Assembly: GCA_963666465.1 (NCBI GenBank)
Contig: OY762824.1
Location: 2,232,001-2,296,000 of the forward strand
Source: VXYL01 sp963666465
Lineage (GTDB): Bacteria > Pseudomonadota > Gammaproteobacteria > Pseudomonadales > Azotimanducaceae
Direction of reading: 5' to 3'
DNA: 64,000 bases
Notes under the pieces: model-generated
The model's database searches: none
Seen by the model: the letters and a program-made list of their open reading frames with translations, nothing else
Told to the model about the DNA's origin: nothing
Shown: piece by piece, positions 25,986-34,265 of the stretch
Layout of the letters: each line of letters opens with the position of its first letter
Numbering within the stretch: position 1 is the first letter of the stretch
Made by a program: the position numbers and the translations under genes

Positions 25986-26807
25986 ATGAGTTCCCAAGCG
26001 CGCAAGAACCCTGTGTCCATCAACACCCTGAACCGCATGAAGGCGCGGGGGCGCAAGTTCGCGGCACTCACCGCCTACGACGCGCTCTTCGCCGAGCTCA
26101 TCTCCGGCGCCGGTGTGGACGTGCTGCTCGTGGGCGATTCCCTCGGCATGGTGCTGCAAGGGCACGACAGCACCCTGCCGGTGACCCTCGACGACATGGT
26201 CTATCACATGCGTTGCGTGCGGCGCGGCAATCAGGGCGCGCTCATCATGGCCGACCTGCCGTTCATGAGCTATGCCTCCGAGGGCCAGTCCCTCGAAAGC
26301 GCGGCGGAACTGATGCGGGCCGGCGCTCACATGGTGAAGCTCGAAGGCGGTGCCTGGCTGAAGGAATCCACGCGCCTGCTCGCCGAGCGTGGCATTCCGG
26401 TGTGCGCCCACATGGGGCTGACGCCGCAGTCCATCAACCGCATCGGCGGCTATCGCGTGCAGGGGCGGGACCCGAGTCAGGCGCATGGCATGGTGGAGGA
26501 AGCCACCATCCTGCAGGACTCCGGCGCCTCGCTGATCCTGCTCGAATGCGTGCCGGTGGCGCTGGGCCGAGAGATCTCCGAACGGCTCGAAGTGCCGGTT
26601 ATCGGCATCGGCGCGGGGCCGCACACCGACGGCCAGATCATGGTGATGCACGACATGCTCGGCGTCACTCCCGCCGGCATCCGGGTGCCGAAGTTCGTCA
26701 AGAACTTCCTGCCCGAGAGCGCGAACGGCCTCAAGGGAGCGTTCGAGGCCTATGCCGAGGCGGTCAAGTCGGGCCAGTTTCCTGGCCCCGAGCACTGCTT
26801 CACCTGA
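25986..26807 (+). CDS. panB: Ketopantoate hydroxymethyltransferase
   Basis: A 273-residue TIM-barrel enzyme that makes ketopantoate from 2-oxoisovalerate and methylene-tetrahydrofolate, the first pantothenate step. Motifs are VLLVGDSLGMVLQGHDSTLP, the metal and substrate segment MVKLEGG, AHMGLTPQSIN, and IGIGAGPHTDGQIMVMHDML. The gene is complete. panC, often next, is absent; the egtD frame starts directly after the stop in the same phase. Confidence 0.96.
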   Translation: MSSQARKNPVSINTLNRMKARGRKFAALTAYDALFAELISGAGVDVLLVGDSLGMVLQGHDSTLPVTLDDMVYHMRCVRRGNQGALIMADLPFMSYASEGQSLESAAELMRAGAHMVKLEGGAWLKESTRLLAERGIPVCAHMGLTPQSINRIGGYRVQGRDPSQAHGMVEEATILQDSGASLILLECVPVALGREISERLEVPVIGIGAGPHTDGQIMVMHDMLGVTPAGIRVPKFVKNFLPESANGLKGAFEAYAEAVKSGQFPGPEHCFT

Positions 26808-26825
26808 CCCAGGGCGGAGCCACCC

Positions 26826-27800
26826 ATCGACACCCCAGGATTTCCCGCCAGCAGCCAGTTCCGCATCTTCGATCGCAAGCCGCCCCTGCCGGACATGGCG
26901 CGGGATGTGCTTCGGGGCCTCGGCCTCGCGGCCAAGTCGATTCCGCCGAAGTACTTCTACGACGAACGCGGCTCGCAGTTGTTCGAGCGCATCACCGCGC
27001 TGCCGGAGTATTACCTCACCCGCACGGAAATCGGCATCCTGCGCGCCAACCGCGCGGCCCTCGCCAGGGCCGTGGGCGACGGCCGCTGCCTGATCGAATA
27101 CGGCAGCGGCGCCAGCGTCAAGGTGCGCCTCCTGCTCGACGCCTGCCGACCTGCCGCCTATGTGCCGGTCGATATCTCCCGCGAGCATCTCATGCAGGCG
27201 GCCCGTGCCATCCACGACGACTACGACCTGCCGGTCTATCCCACCTGCGCCGACTACTCCGCCCTTTTCGAGTTGCCGGAACCCGTGCAGAAACTGCGCC
27301 GGGTGGCGTTCTTTCCGGGTTCGAGCATCGGCAACTTCAACCGGGCAGAGGCAGACGCGTTCCTGCGCGGCATCGCCGAGGTGGTGGGCAGCGGCGGCTG
27401 GCTCGCCATCGGCGTGGACACGAAGAAGGACCCCGGCGTGCTCCACCGCGCCTACAACGACTCCGCTGGCGTCACGGCGGACTTCAACCGCAACGTGCTG
27501 TGCCACATCAACGAGACCGTGAGCGCCGACTTCGACCCAGACGCCTTCACCCACGAGGCCATCTACAACGAAGCCGCCGGCCGCATCGAGATGTACCTGG
27601 TCGCAGAACGGGAACACACCGTGACGGTGGCGGGTACGCCCATCGATTTCCGCCAGGGCGAACGCCTGCACACGGAAAACTCCTACAAATACGAGCCCGA
27701 CCAATTCGTCGCCAAGGCCGACGACGCCGGCTTCGACTGCATCCACCTCTGGCAGGACCCAAACCGCCATTTCATGGTGCTGGCGCTAAAGGCCCGATAG
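26826..27800 (+). CDS. egtD: Histidine N-alpha-methyltransferase EgtD, possible non-AUG start
   Basis: A methyltransferase that converts histidine to hercynine, the first step to ergothioneine. It has IPPKYFYDERGSQLFERIT, SAM loop LIEYGSGASVKVRLLLDA, FFPGSSIGNF, GVDTKKD and the C-terminal NSYKYEPDQF. The first ATG (26895) would omit FRIFDRKPPLPD, which resembles the family N-terminus. No ATG, GTG or TTG lies in frame between the panB stop and 26895, but AGGGCGGAG (26811-26819) sits seven bases before an ATC at 26826. I extend to that codon with caution. EgtB is not encoded nearby. Confidence 0.85.
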   Translation: MDTPGFPASSQFRIFDRKPPLPDMARDVLRGLGLAAKSIPPKYFYDERGSQLFERITALPEYYLTRTEIGILRANRAALARAVGDGRCLIEYGSGASVKVRLLLDACRPAAYVPVDISREHLMQAARAIHDDYDLPVYPTCADYSALFELPEPVQKLRRVAFFPGSSIGNFNRAEADAFLRGIAEVVGSGGWLAIGVDTKKDPGVLHRAYNDSAGVTADFNRNVLCHINETVSADFDPDAFTHEAIYNEAAGRIEMYLVAEREHTVTVAGTPIDFRQGERLHTENSYKYEPDQFVAKADDAGFDCIHLWQDPNRHFMVLALKAR

Positions 27801-27870
27801 GGCGCACTAGCGAGCGCCGCTTCGCGGCGCTTAAGGCAGTTTTTCGCTGGCGCGAAAACTGCGAAGGGAA
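27801..27870 (+). repeat. R5 paired-hairpin repeat, copy 1
   Basis: Two adjacent hairpins: GCGCCGCTTCGCGGCGC, and GCAGTTTTTCGCTGGCG pairing with CGCGAAAACTGC. Relatives are at 44478-44546 and 53861-53922. It may end egtD transcription, although no T-run follows. Confidence 0.65.
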
Positions 27871-27882
27871 GTACGCGACGGT

Positions 27883-28247
27883 AGCGTCTCACTTTGGCTT
27901 GTGCAGTGTCTGGCACCGTCCTCCGGGGGGAGGGCGTCCCGCCCTCCGCCGTGCCGCAAGGCACGCGGGCACTCGCGGCACGTGCAGGGAGGACGCGCCT
28001 GACGGCGCGCATGGAGGGCGGGACGCCACTCCCTCCCTACCTCCCTATAGGGAGTGGTCCCGGCAGGCAAATCGACGCAGTCGCCGGTTGCGAACGGCCA
28101 TGCGCCACGTCAGCGCCACAAGAACCGTTGCCTATTCGGCAACGCTTCCTGCCCCAGCCCAAGCCGTCCTGGCACCCTGTCGGCATTCGGCCAGCTCACG
28201 CCGTCCGAAGTCCGACAGGCTGCCAGGCAAATTCAAAGTGAGCCACT
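27883..28247 (-). repeat. R1 MITE-like repeat, copy 4, containing an R2 element
   Basis: Ends AGCGTCTCACTTTGGCTTGT and AATTCAAAGTGAGCCACT, each with one mismatch to the consensus. An R2 copy lies inside at 28112-28223. Same orientation as copy 3. Confidence 0.87.
28112..28223 (-). repeat. R2 element, copy b (nested in R1)
   Basis: Runs from AGCGCCACAAGAACCGTTGC to CGAAGTCCGACAGGCTG, the reverse of copy a. It occupies the same relative place in R1 as copy a. Confidence 0.85.
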
Positions 28248-28294
28248 ACCTACGCGACCGTCTCCAACTCGACAGTTTTCTACGGCGCAGGCTG

Positions 28295-28639
28295 CTAGAA
28301 CCGCAGGATCACCCACCTCGGCACAAGCGCTTCGGCGCGTTGGAGGTCGTCCCAGCCCTTGGTGGGGTCTCTCGGGGCCAGGTAGTAGGGCTTGCCGTTC
28401 TTTGGCGTGATCTTCACGAACACCAGGACGCCGTTTTGGCGGAATTCCTGAATGGATCGTTCTTCGGTTTCGATCAGGGTCACATCGGGGCCGCGGAACG
28501 GCGGCGGGTCCTCCGCTGGGCGCGCTGTGGCGGTCGCGGCGGCAAGTGCGCAGCACGCAAGAAAGCTCGCCGCCAGCAGCGCGCGGGCACTGCGGCGAGG
28601 CGGCTTGGGGGCGTGTGGTAGTGTCGGTTGAAGCGCCAT
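28295..28639 (-). CDS. DUF2782 family exported protein
   Basis: A 114-residue protein with an N-terminal signal segment (SARALLAASFLACCALAAAT) and a small conserved domain with RSIQEFRQNGVLVFVKITPK and GKPYYLAPRD. In many Gammaproteobacteria a DUF2782 gene lies next to polA, as here, and its function is unknown. It diverges from polA; the start codons are only 45 bp apart, so the two promoters overlap each other's leaders. Its TAG stop coincides with an R2-like CAGGCTGCTAG end. A longer in-frame start at 28702 would overlap polA. Confidence 0.82.
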   Translation of the reverse strand: MALQPTLPHAPKPPRRSARALLAASFLACCALAAATATARPAEDPPPFRGPDVTLIETEERSIQEFRQNGVLVFVKITPKNGKPYYLAPRDPTKGWDDLQRAEALVPRWVILRF

Positions 28640-28684
28640 TCGGGTGGCCGTGCGGGGCAATTCGGGCCTTGAGGGAAATGTAGC

Positions 28685-31408
28685 ATGACCGACGATACGC
28701 AATCGCCTGCAAGCGGCGAGGGGGCACCGCCGCTGCTACTGGTTGACGGCTCCTCGTATCTCTTCCGCGCCTTCCATGCCCTGCCGGACCTGCGCACGCT
28801 CGACGGCTTCCCCACCGGCGCCGTGCGCGGCGTGATCGCCATGCTGCGCAAGCTCATGGACGACTTCGCCGGCTCGCCGGTGGCGGTGGTGTTCGACGCT
28901 GGCGGACGCACCTTCCGCGACGACATCTATCCCGAATACAAGGCCAACCGCCCCCCCATGAGCGACGACTTGCGAGTGCAGATCGAGCCCATTCACGACA
29001 TCATTCGCGCCATGGGGTTGCCGCTCCTGCACGTGGCCGGCGTGGAGGCGGACGACGTGATCGGCACCCTCGCCGCCGAAGCCACCCAAAGCTCCCGCAA
29101 GACCGTCATTTCCACCGGCGACAAGGACATGGCGCAGCTTGTCTCCGAGCACGTGACGCTGGTGAACACCATGACCGACACCGCTCTCGACGAGGCCGGG
29201 GTGGCGGAGAAGTACGGCGTCCCCCCAGCCCGCATCGTCGACTGCCTGGCGCTCATGGGCGATTCCGTGGACAACATCCCCGGCGTGCCCAAGGTGGGCC
29301 CCAAGACTGCCGCCAAGTGGCTGGCGCAGTTCGGAACCTTGGACGACGTGATGGCCCGCGCCGACGAGGTGAAGGGCAAGGTGGGGGAAAACCTGCGCGG
29401 CGCGCTGGACACCCTGCCCATGTCACGCGAACTGGCGACGATTCGCTGTGACCTCGAGCTCGACTTCGGCATCGCCGATCTCGAATCCGGCGCGCCAGAC
29501 ACGGAGCGCCTCGTTGCGCTCTTCGAACGCTACGACTTCCAGGCGTGGGCGGAGGAACTCGGCGGCGGGCGCGCGGCGGAGCTCGCGCGGGAGTACCCGG
29601 TGCTGGACACCTTGGATGCCCTGACCGAGCTCCTCGCCAAGGCACGCTCCGCAGGCCGCCTTGCAATAGGGGTGGAGACGGGCCCCGGACGGTTCATGGA
29701 CGCCCGGCCGGTAGGCTTCGCTTTCGGCGTCGATGGCGACGACGTGACCTATGTGCCGGTCGGGCACGACCTTGTGGTGGCCAAAAGCCAACTCCCCCTC
29801 GGCGAGGTGATTGACGCGGCAAGGCCCGTGCTCGAAGACCCGAACATCGCCAAGACCGGCCAGGATCTCAAGCACTCCCGCAACATCCTGCAGGGGCTTG
29901 GCGTCACCCTTGCCGGCATGGCGAACGACACGATGCTCGAGTCCTACGTGCTCGACAGCGTCGGGGCCAGGCGGCATCAGCTGCAGGACCTGGCGCAGAA
30001 GTACCTCGGCGCCCGGCCGGTTTCGTTCGAGGACATCGCCGGCAAGGGCGCAAGGCGGTTGGGCTTGCATCAGGTCGGGGTCGCCGAAGCGGCCGGCTTC
30101 GCCGGCGGCGGCTTGGATGCGGCCTGCCGGCTGCACGAAGTGCTGCGCCCGAAGCTCGAGGCGGCTGGACGGTTGGCCCAGGTGTACGAGACCATCGAAC
30201 TGCCGCTCGTGGATGTGCTGTCGCGGATGGAATGCGCGGGCGCGTTGGTGGATGCGGGGCTCTTGCGCGAGCAAAGCCACGGCCTCAGCGAACGCATGGA
30301 GGCCCTCGCGCGAGATGCCTATGGCGAAGCCGGCCGGGAGTTCAACCTGGGCTCGCCCAAGCAGCTGCAGGAAGTCCTCTACGACGAGATGGGCCTGCCG
30401 GCTCTCGGCAAGACCCGCAAGGGGCAGCGCTCCACCGCCGAGGATGTGCTGGCGCAGCTTGCCTCCCATGGTCACGCGCTGCCGCAGCTCATCCTCGATC
30501 ACCGCGCCGCCACCAAGCTGAAGTCCACCTACACCGACTCCCTGCCGCACGAGATCAACCAGCGCACGGGGCGAATCCACACCTCCTACAACCAGGCGGT
30601 CGCCGCCACCGGGCGCCTTTCCTCTGCCGACCCCAACCTTCAGAACATCCCCATCCGAACTGCCGACGGCCGCCGCATCCGCCAGGCATTCGTGGCGCCG
30701 CCGGGCCGTTGCCTGATCGCCGCCGACTACTCGCAGATCGAGCTGCGCATCATGGCGCATCTTTCCGGCGACCAAGGGCTGCTGCGCGCCTTCGAAACCG
30801 GTCAGGACATCCACCGCGCCACCGCCGCCGAGGTGTTCGAGCAGCCGCTCGATGAGGTATCGGACGACCAGCGCCGCAGCGCCAAGGCCATCAACTTCGG
30901 CCTCATCTACGGCATGTCGGCATTCGGCCTTGCCAAGCAACTCGACGTGACCCGGCGCGTGGCGCAGGAATACATCGAGCGCTACTTCACCCGTTATCCG
31001 GGGGTGGCTGGCTACATGGACAAGGTGCGCAAGGAGGCGCGGGACGCCGGCTTTGTGGAGACGGTGTTCGGGCGGCGGCTTTACCTGCCCGACATCCGCG
31101 CCCGCCAGGCGCCCCGGCGCCAGGCCGCCGAACGCACCGCCATCAACGCGCCCATGCAGGGCACGGCGGCGGACGTCATCAAGCGGGCGATGATCGAGGT
31201 GGATGGCTATCTGGCCGGGGTGCGCGAGGGCGGCATCGAGGCACGCATGATCATGCAGGTGCATGACGAACTGGTGCTGGAGGTGGACGAGGGCTCGGTG
31301 GACGAGGTAAGGGCTGGCGTCATCTCCCGCATGGAGGCGGCCGCGAACCTGTCCGTCCCGTTGCTGGTGGAGGCCGGGGTGGGTCGCAACTGGGACGAGG
31401 CGCACTAG
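28685..31408 (+). CDS. polA: DNA polymerase I with a degenerate proofreading site
   Basis: A 907-residue protein for Okazaki-fragment and repair synthesis. The 5'-3' exonuclease domain (1-~300) has LLLVDGSSYLFRAFHAL, GVEADDVIGTLA and GDSVDNIPGVPKVGPKTAA. The polymerase domain has SSADPNLQNIPIRT, DYSQIELRIMAHLSGD (Asp681), INFGLIYGMSAFGLA and QVHDELVLEV. In the middle domain the E. coli metal ligands are not all kept: FDTET is IGVETG (328-332), LKYDR is LKHSR (395-399) and the AAEDAD segment is AGGGLDA. Only Glu331 remains, so proofreading is probably lost. The TAG stop starts an R2-like CTAGCGCC. Confidence 0.96.
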   Translation: MTDDTQSPASGEGAPPLLLVDGSSYLFRAFHALPDLRTLDGFPTGAVRGVIAMLRKLMDDFAGSPVAVVFDAGGRTFRDDIYPEYKANRPPMSDDLRVQIEPIHDIIRAMGLPLLHVAGVEADDVIGTLAAEATQSSRKTVISTGDKDMAQLVSEHVTLVNTMTDTALDEAGVAEKYGVPPARIVDCLALMGDSVDNIPGVPKVGPKTAAKWLAQFGTLDDVMARADEVKGKVGENLRGALDTLPMSRELATIRCDLELDFGIADLESGAPDTERLVALFERYDFQAWAEELGGGRAAELAREYPVLDTLDALTELLAKARSAGRLAIGVETGPGRFMDARPVGFAFGVDGDDVTYVPVGHDLVVAKSQLPLGEVIDAARPVLEDPNIAKTGQDLKHSRNILQGLGVTLAGMANDTMLESYVLDSVGARRHQLQDLAQKYLGARPVSFEDIAGKGARRLGLHQVGVAEAAGFAGGGLDAACRLHEVLRPKLEAAGRLAQVYETIELPLVDVLSRMECAGALVDAGLLREQSHGLSERMEALARDAYGEAGREFNLGSPKQLQEVLYDEMGLPALGKTRKGQRSTAEDVLAQLASHGHALPQLILDHRAATKLKSTYTDSLPHEINQRTGRIHTSYNQAVAATGRLSSADPNLQNIPIRTADGRRIRQAFVAPPGRCLIAADYSQIELRIMAHLSGDQGLLRAFETGQDIHRATAAEVFEQPLDEVSDDQRRSAKAINFGLIYGMSAFGLAKQLDVTRRVAQEYIERYFTRYPGVAGYMDKVRKEARDAGFVETVFGRRLYLPDIRARQAPRRQAAERTAINAPMQGTAADVIKRAMIEVDGYLAGVREGGIEARMIMQVHDELVLEVDEGSVDEVRAGVISRMEAAANLSVPLLVEAGVGRNWDEAH

Positions 31409-31734
31409 CGCCTGACCCTCATGCCGCACTGTAACGCGCCACGCCACACGCCGCAAGCGTCCGCTGTGCCGTCAACACGGCTAATTTGTTCTTTGCGACG
31501 GGTCCAAGTAAATCAACGAGTTACATGGATTGAGGCACCCCTTCGCCCAGGTTTTCCGTTAACCCATCTTTACCAACAACCCCGTGATTTTCGCCCGATC
31601 TTGCGGTGATTGACGGTTTTGGGGTCGGCAACTCGTTGTTTTCCGGTTCCTGGTGGGGTGGATCGACCGATGTAGTGCCATAATAGGGTGGTGTCGGTTG
31701 ACATGGGTGGCGGGCGCCGCTACCGTCACCCGCC
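31409..31734. other. AT-richer leader and left flank of the IS1634-type element
   Basis: No gene is recognised. It contains the left imperfect inverted end of the insertion sequence (31552-31577) and ATGTAGTGCCAT at 31670-31681, which recurs in direct orientation at 33572-33583. Base composition is clearly lower in GC than the neighbours. Confidence 0.5.
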
Positions 31735-33662
31735 ATGTTCATCCGCCGTACCCTCACCCGCCGCACCGGCGGCCAGGACTACCACTCCCACCGCCTCGTG
31801 CACAGTCGGCGCGACGGCGCCAAGGTCCGCCAGCGCACGTTGTTGAACCTCGGCAGCGATTTCGACCTGCCTGTGGAGGAGTGGCCGGAACTGTGCCGGC
31901 GCATCGACGAGATCTTGAACGGCCAGGCGCCGCTCACCGACGATGCGCCGGCTGCCGTCGAGGAAGAAGCGCAACGGATCGGGGCGCAACTGCTGGCCCG
32001 CGGCCGGGCGGGGGACGCCGAAGCGGTGCGTGATCCGGTCCGTGTGGACGTGGCGTCGCTCGAGTTGACGCGCCCGCGCAGCGTGGGCGTCGAGCAGGCG
32101 GGACTGTGGGCGGTCGAGCGGTTGGGCCTGATGGAGTTGCTGTCGACCCTGGGCATCAACGCGTCGCCGTGCACGGCCGCGGTGGCCTCGATCGTGGCGC
32201 GGCTTGCGTACCCGGCCTCGGAGCGGGCCACGCACGCCTGGCTGCGCGAGCGCAGTGCCTTGGGGGAGTTGCTGGGTGTGGACTTCGAGACCATGGGGGC
32301 GATGCAGTTGTACCGGGCCTCGGATGCCTTGGTTGCCCACCGCGAAGCGATCGAGGCGCATCTGTTCGAGAGCGCCATGGACCTGTTCGACCTGGCGCCG
32401 ACGGTGACGCTCTACGATCTGACCAACACCTATTACGAGGGCGATGTGGCGGATCAGCCCGAGGCGCGGCGGGGGCATTCGAAGGAGAAGCGCAGCGACT
32501 GCAAGCTGCTCACCCTGGGGCTGGTGCTGGACGGGGGTGGTTTCGTGCGGCGTTCGCGGGTGTTCGCGGGCAACGTCAAGGAAGACCGGACGCTTTCCGG
32601 CATGCTGGACGCGCTCGGGGCACCGCCGGGGTCGCGGGTGGTGCTCGACCGGGGCATCGCCACCGAGCGACAGGTCGACTGGCTGAAGGCGAACGGGTAC
32701 CGCTACATCGTGGTCTCGCGCGAGCGCAAGCGCCGCTTCGAGCCCGAGGCGGCACTCGCCCACCGCACCCGCAGCGGCGGGGTGGTGCATCTGGAGAAGG
32801 TGGACGACGCCGAGGCGGGCGAGGTGCGCCTGTACTGCTGCTCCGAGCAGCGTGCCGAGAAGGAGCGCGGCATGGCCGAGCGGTTTGCGCAACGCCTGGA
32901 GCGGGATCTCGATGCGATCAACGAGGGGCTGTCGCGGCCGCGCACGCAGAAGAAGCCGGAAAAGATCTGGCAACGCATCGGCCGGCTGGTGGAGAAGAGC
33001 CGCGGTGTCGGCCAACACTACGACATCGCGGTGGCAACCGACGAGAGCGGCAAACGGGCCGTGGCGGTGACCTTCCTCCGCACGCCGGTGGCCGGGACGA
33101 TGCTCACCCATCCGGGCGTCTATTGCCTGCGCAGCAACGAGACCGACTTCAGCGAGGAGCGCCTGTGGCGCACCTTCACCCTGCTCACGGATGTCGAGGC
33201 GGCGTTCCGTTCCCTGAAATCCGAACTGGGCCTGCGCCCCATCCATCACCGCAAGCCGCGCCGTGCCGAGGGCCATCTGTTCATCACGGTGATCGCCTAC
33301 CAACGGGTCCAGGTGATTCGCACCCGTCTGGCCGAGCGCGGCGACGGGCCGATGCGCACGGCGAACTGGACGACGCTCAAACGGATTCTCGGCGGCCGTC
33401 AGCGGGTGACCGCGACGTTCAAGCGCGCCGACGGACGCACGCTGCATGTGCGCAAGGCGACGCGCCCGGAACCGCAGCAGAAGGCCATCCTCGATGCCTT
33501 GGGGATCCCCTCCTCAGCCGGGGGGACACACCAGGCGGTCGTCTGAGGGGAAACCATCACGTCGGGCACGAATGTAGTGCCATGCGCGCGATTCGGTCAA
33601 CCTAAATTGTTGAGATACAACAGTTTATTCTTTTCGTTGGTAAACTTGGGTTAACCAGAAAA
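31552..33662 (+). mobile_element. IS1634-type insertion sequence
   Basis: A transposase gene lies between imperfect inverted sequences: TTTTCCGTTAACCCATCTTT plus ACCAAC on the left (31552-31577), and GTTGGTAAACTTGGGTTAAC plus CAGAAAA on the right (33636-33662). The borders are inferred from this pairing. The ATGTAGTGCCAT direct pair lies just inside. I found no target duplication outside. Confidence 0.65.
31735..33546 (+). CDS. IS1634-family transposase (IS4-like DDE)
   Basis: A 603-residue transposase, typical length for IS1634. Catalytic acids probably are Asp in TLYDLTNTYYEG, Asp in VVLDRGIATERQ and Glu in FRSLKSELGLRPIHHRK, which follows the IS4-type Y-R-E-K pattern. A long linker (ERDLDAINEGLSRPRTQKKP) separates parts of the core. 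No frameshift or stop is visible, so it may be active. No other copy lies in the window. Confidence 0.9.
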   Translation: MFIRRTLTRRTGGQDYHSHRLVHSRRDGAKVRQRTLLNLGSDFDLPVEEWPELCRRIDEILNGQAPLTDDAPAAVEEEAQRIGAQLLARGRAGDAEAVRDPVRVDVASLELTRPRSVGVEQAGLWAVERLGLMELLSTLGINASPCTAAVASIVARLAYPASERATHAWLRERSALGELLGVDFETMGAMQLYRASDALVAHREAIEAHLFESAMDLFDLAPTVTLYDLTNTYYEGDVADQPEARRGHSKEKRSDCKLLTLGLVLDGGGFVRRSRVFAGNVKEDRTLSGMLDALGAPPGSRVVLDRGIATERQVDWLKANGYRYIVVSRERKRRFEPEAALAHRTRSGGVVHLEKVDDAEAGEVRLYCCSEQRAEKERGMAERFAQRLERDLDAINEGLSRPRTQKKPEKIWQRIGRLVEKSRGVGQHYDIAVATDESGKRAVAVTFLRTPVAGTMLTHPGVYCLRSNETDFSEERLWRTFTLLTDVEAAFRSLKSELGLRPIHHRKPRRAEGHLFITVIAYQRVQVIRTRLAERGDGPMRTANWTTLKRILGGRQRVTATFKRADGRTLHVRKATRPEPQQKAILDALGIPSSAGGTHQAVV

Positions 33663-33966
33663 TGCGGCTCAATATCAGGGCTTTACGTTATTCGGCCACT
33701 ATCAGGGATGTCCGAGAACAAATTCGTCCTGGTGCCGTCAAGACCGCCGATGACGATGCGCGGAGGCGGATGCGCGGAGGCGGAGGTAACGTGCGCAAGG
33801 CTCGGCGCTGCGCTGCGGGAACATGTGAGACGGCTCCCGATGCGCGGCCACCCGCGCCGATTAGACACCCTGCCTACGGCATAAACGTCAGCGATGCGCC
33901 GTTCATGTCGCCAACCACGCGCCACCGCCATTCCTCGTCAATTCCCGCCATACCGCGAACCCGATA
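33663..33966. other. Gap between the IS1634-type element and the R3 array
   Basis: No complete gene. A short minus-strand frame ends in GMAGIDEEWRWRVVGDMNGA then SLTFMP and a stop at 33874. It looks protein-like and could be the C-terminus of a gene cut by the R3 array at 33967, but I cannot identify it. Confidence 0.35.
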
Positions 33967-34227
33967 GGAGCCTTCAGCCGGGGAAGCGTCCCGACCGCTG
34001 ACGCGCAAGGAAGCACCGGCAACTCCCCATCGCTGGGGCGTGCTTCCATGCAAGGAGCCTTCAGCCGGGGAAGCGTCCCGACCGCTGACGCGCAAGGAAG
34101 CACCGGCAACTCCCCATCGCTGGGGCGTGCTTCCATGCAAGGAGCCTTCAGCCGGGGAAGCGTCCCGACCGCTGACGCGCAAGGAAGCACCGGCAACTCC
34201 CCATCGCTGGGGCGTGCTTCCATGCAA
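33967..34227 (+). repeat. R3 tandem array, three 87 bp units
   Basis: Units start at 33967, 34054 and 34141 with GGAGCCTTCAGCCGGGGAAG and end CGTGCTTCCATGCAA. Each holds a hairpin around CCCCATCGCTGGGG. The three copies are identical or nearly so. It lies downstream of the glycosyltransferase. Confidence 0.92.
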
Positions 34228-34265
34228 GAGCCCTGTCCCACTCCCACGCCGAGCGATTCCTCACG

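Noticed and set aside
33967..34227. R3 arrays as CRISPR
   Set aside because: Whole units repeat without variable spacers, and no cas genes are present.
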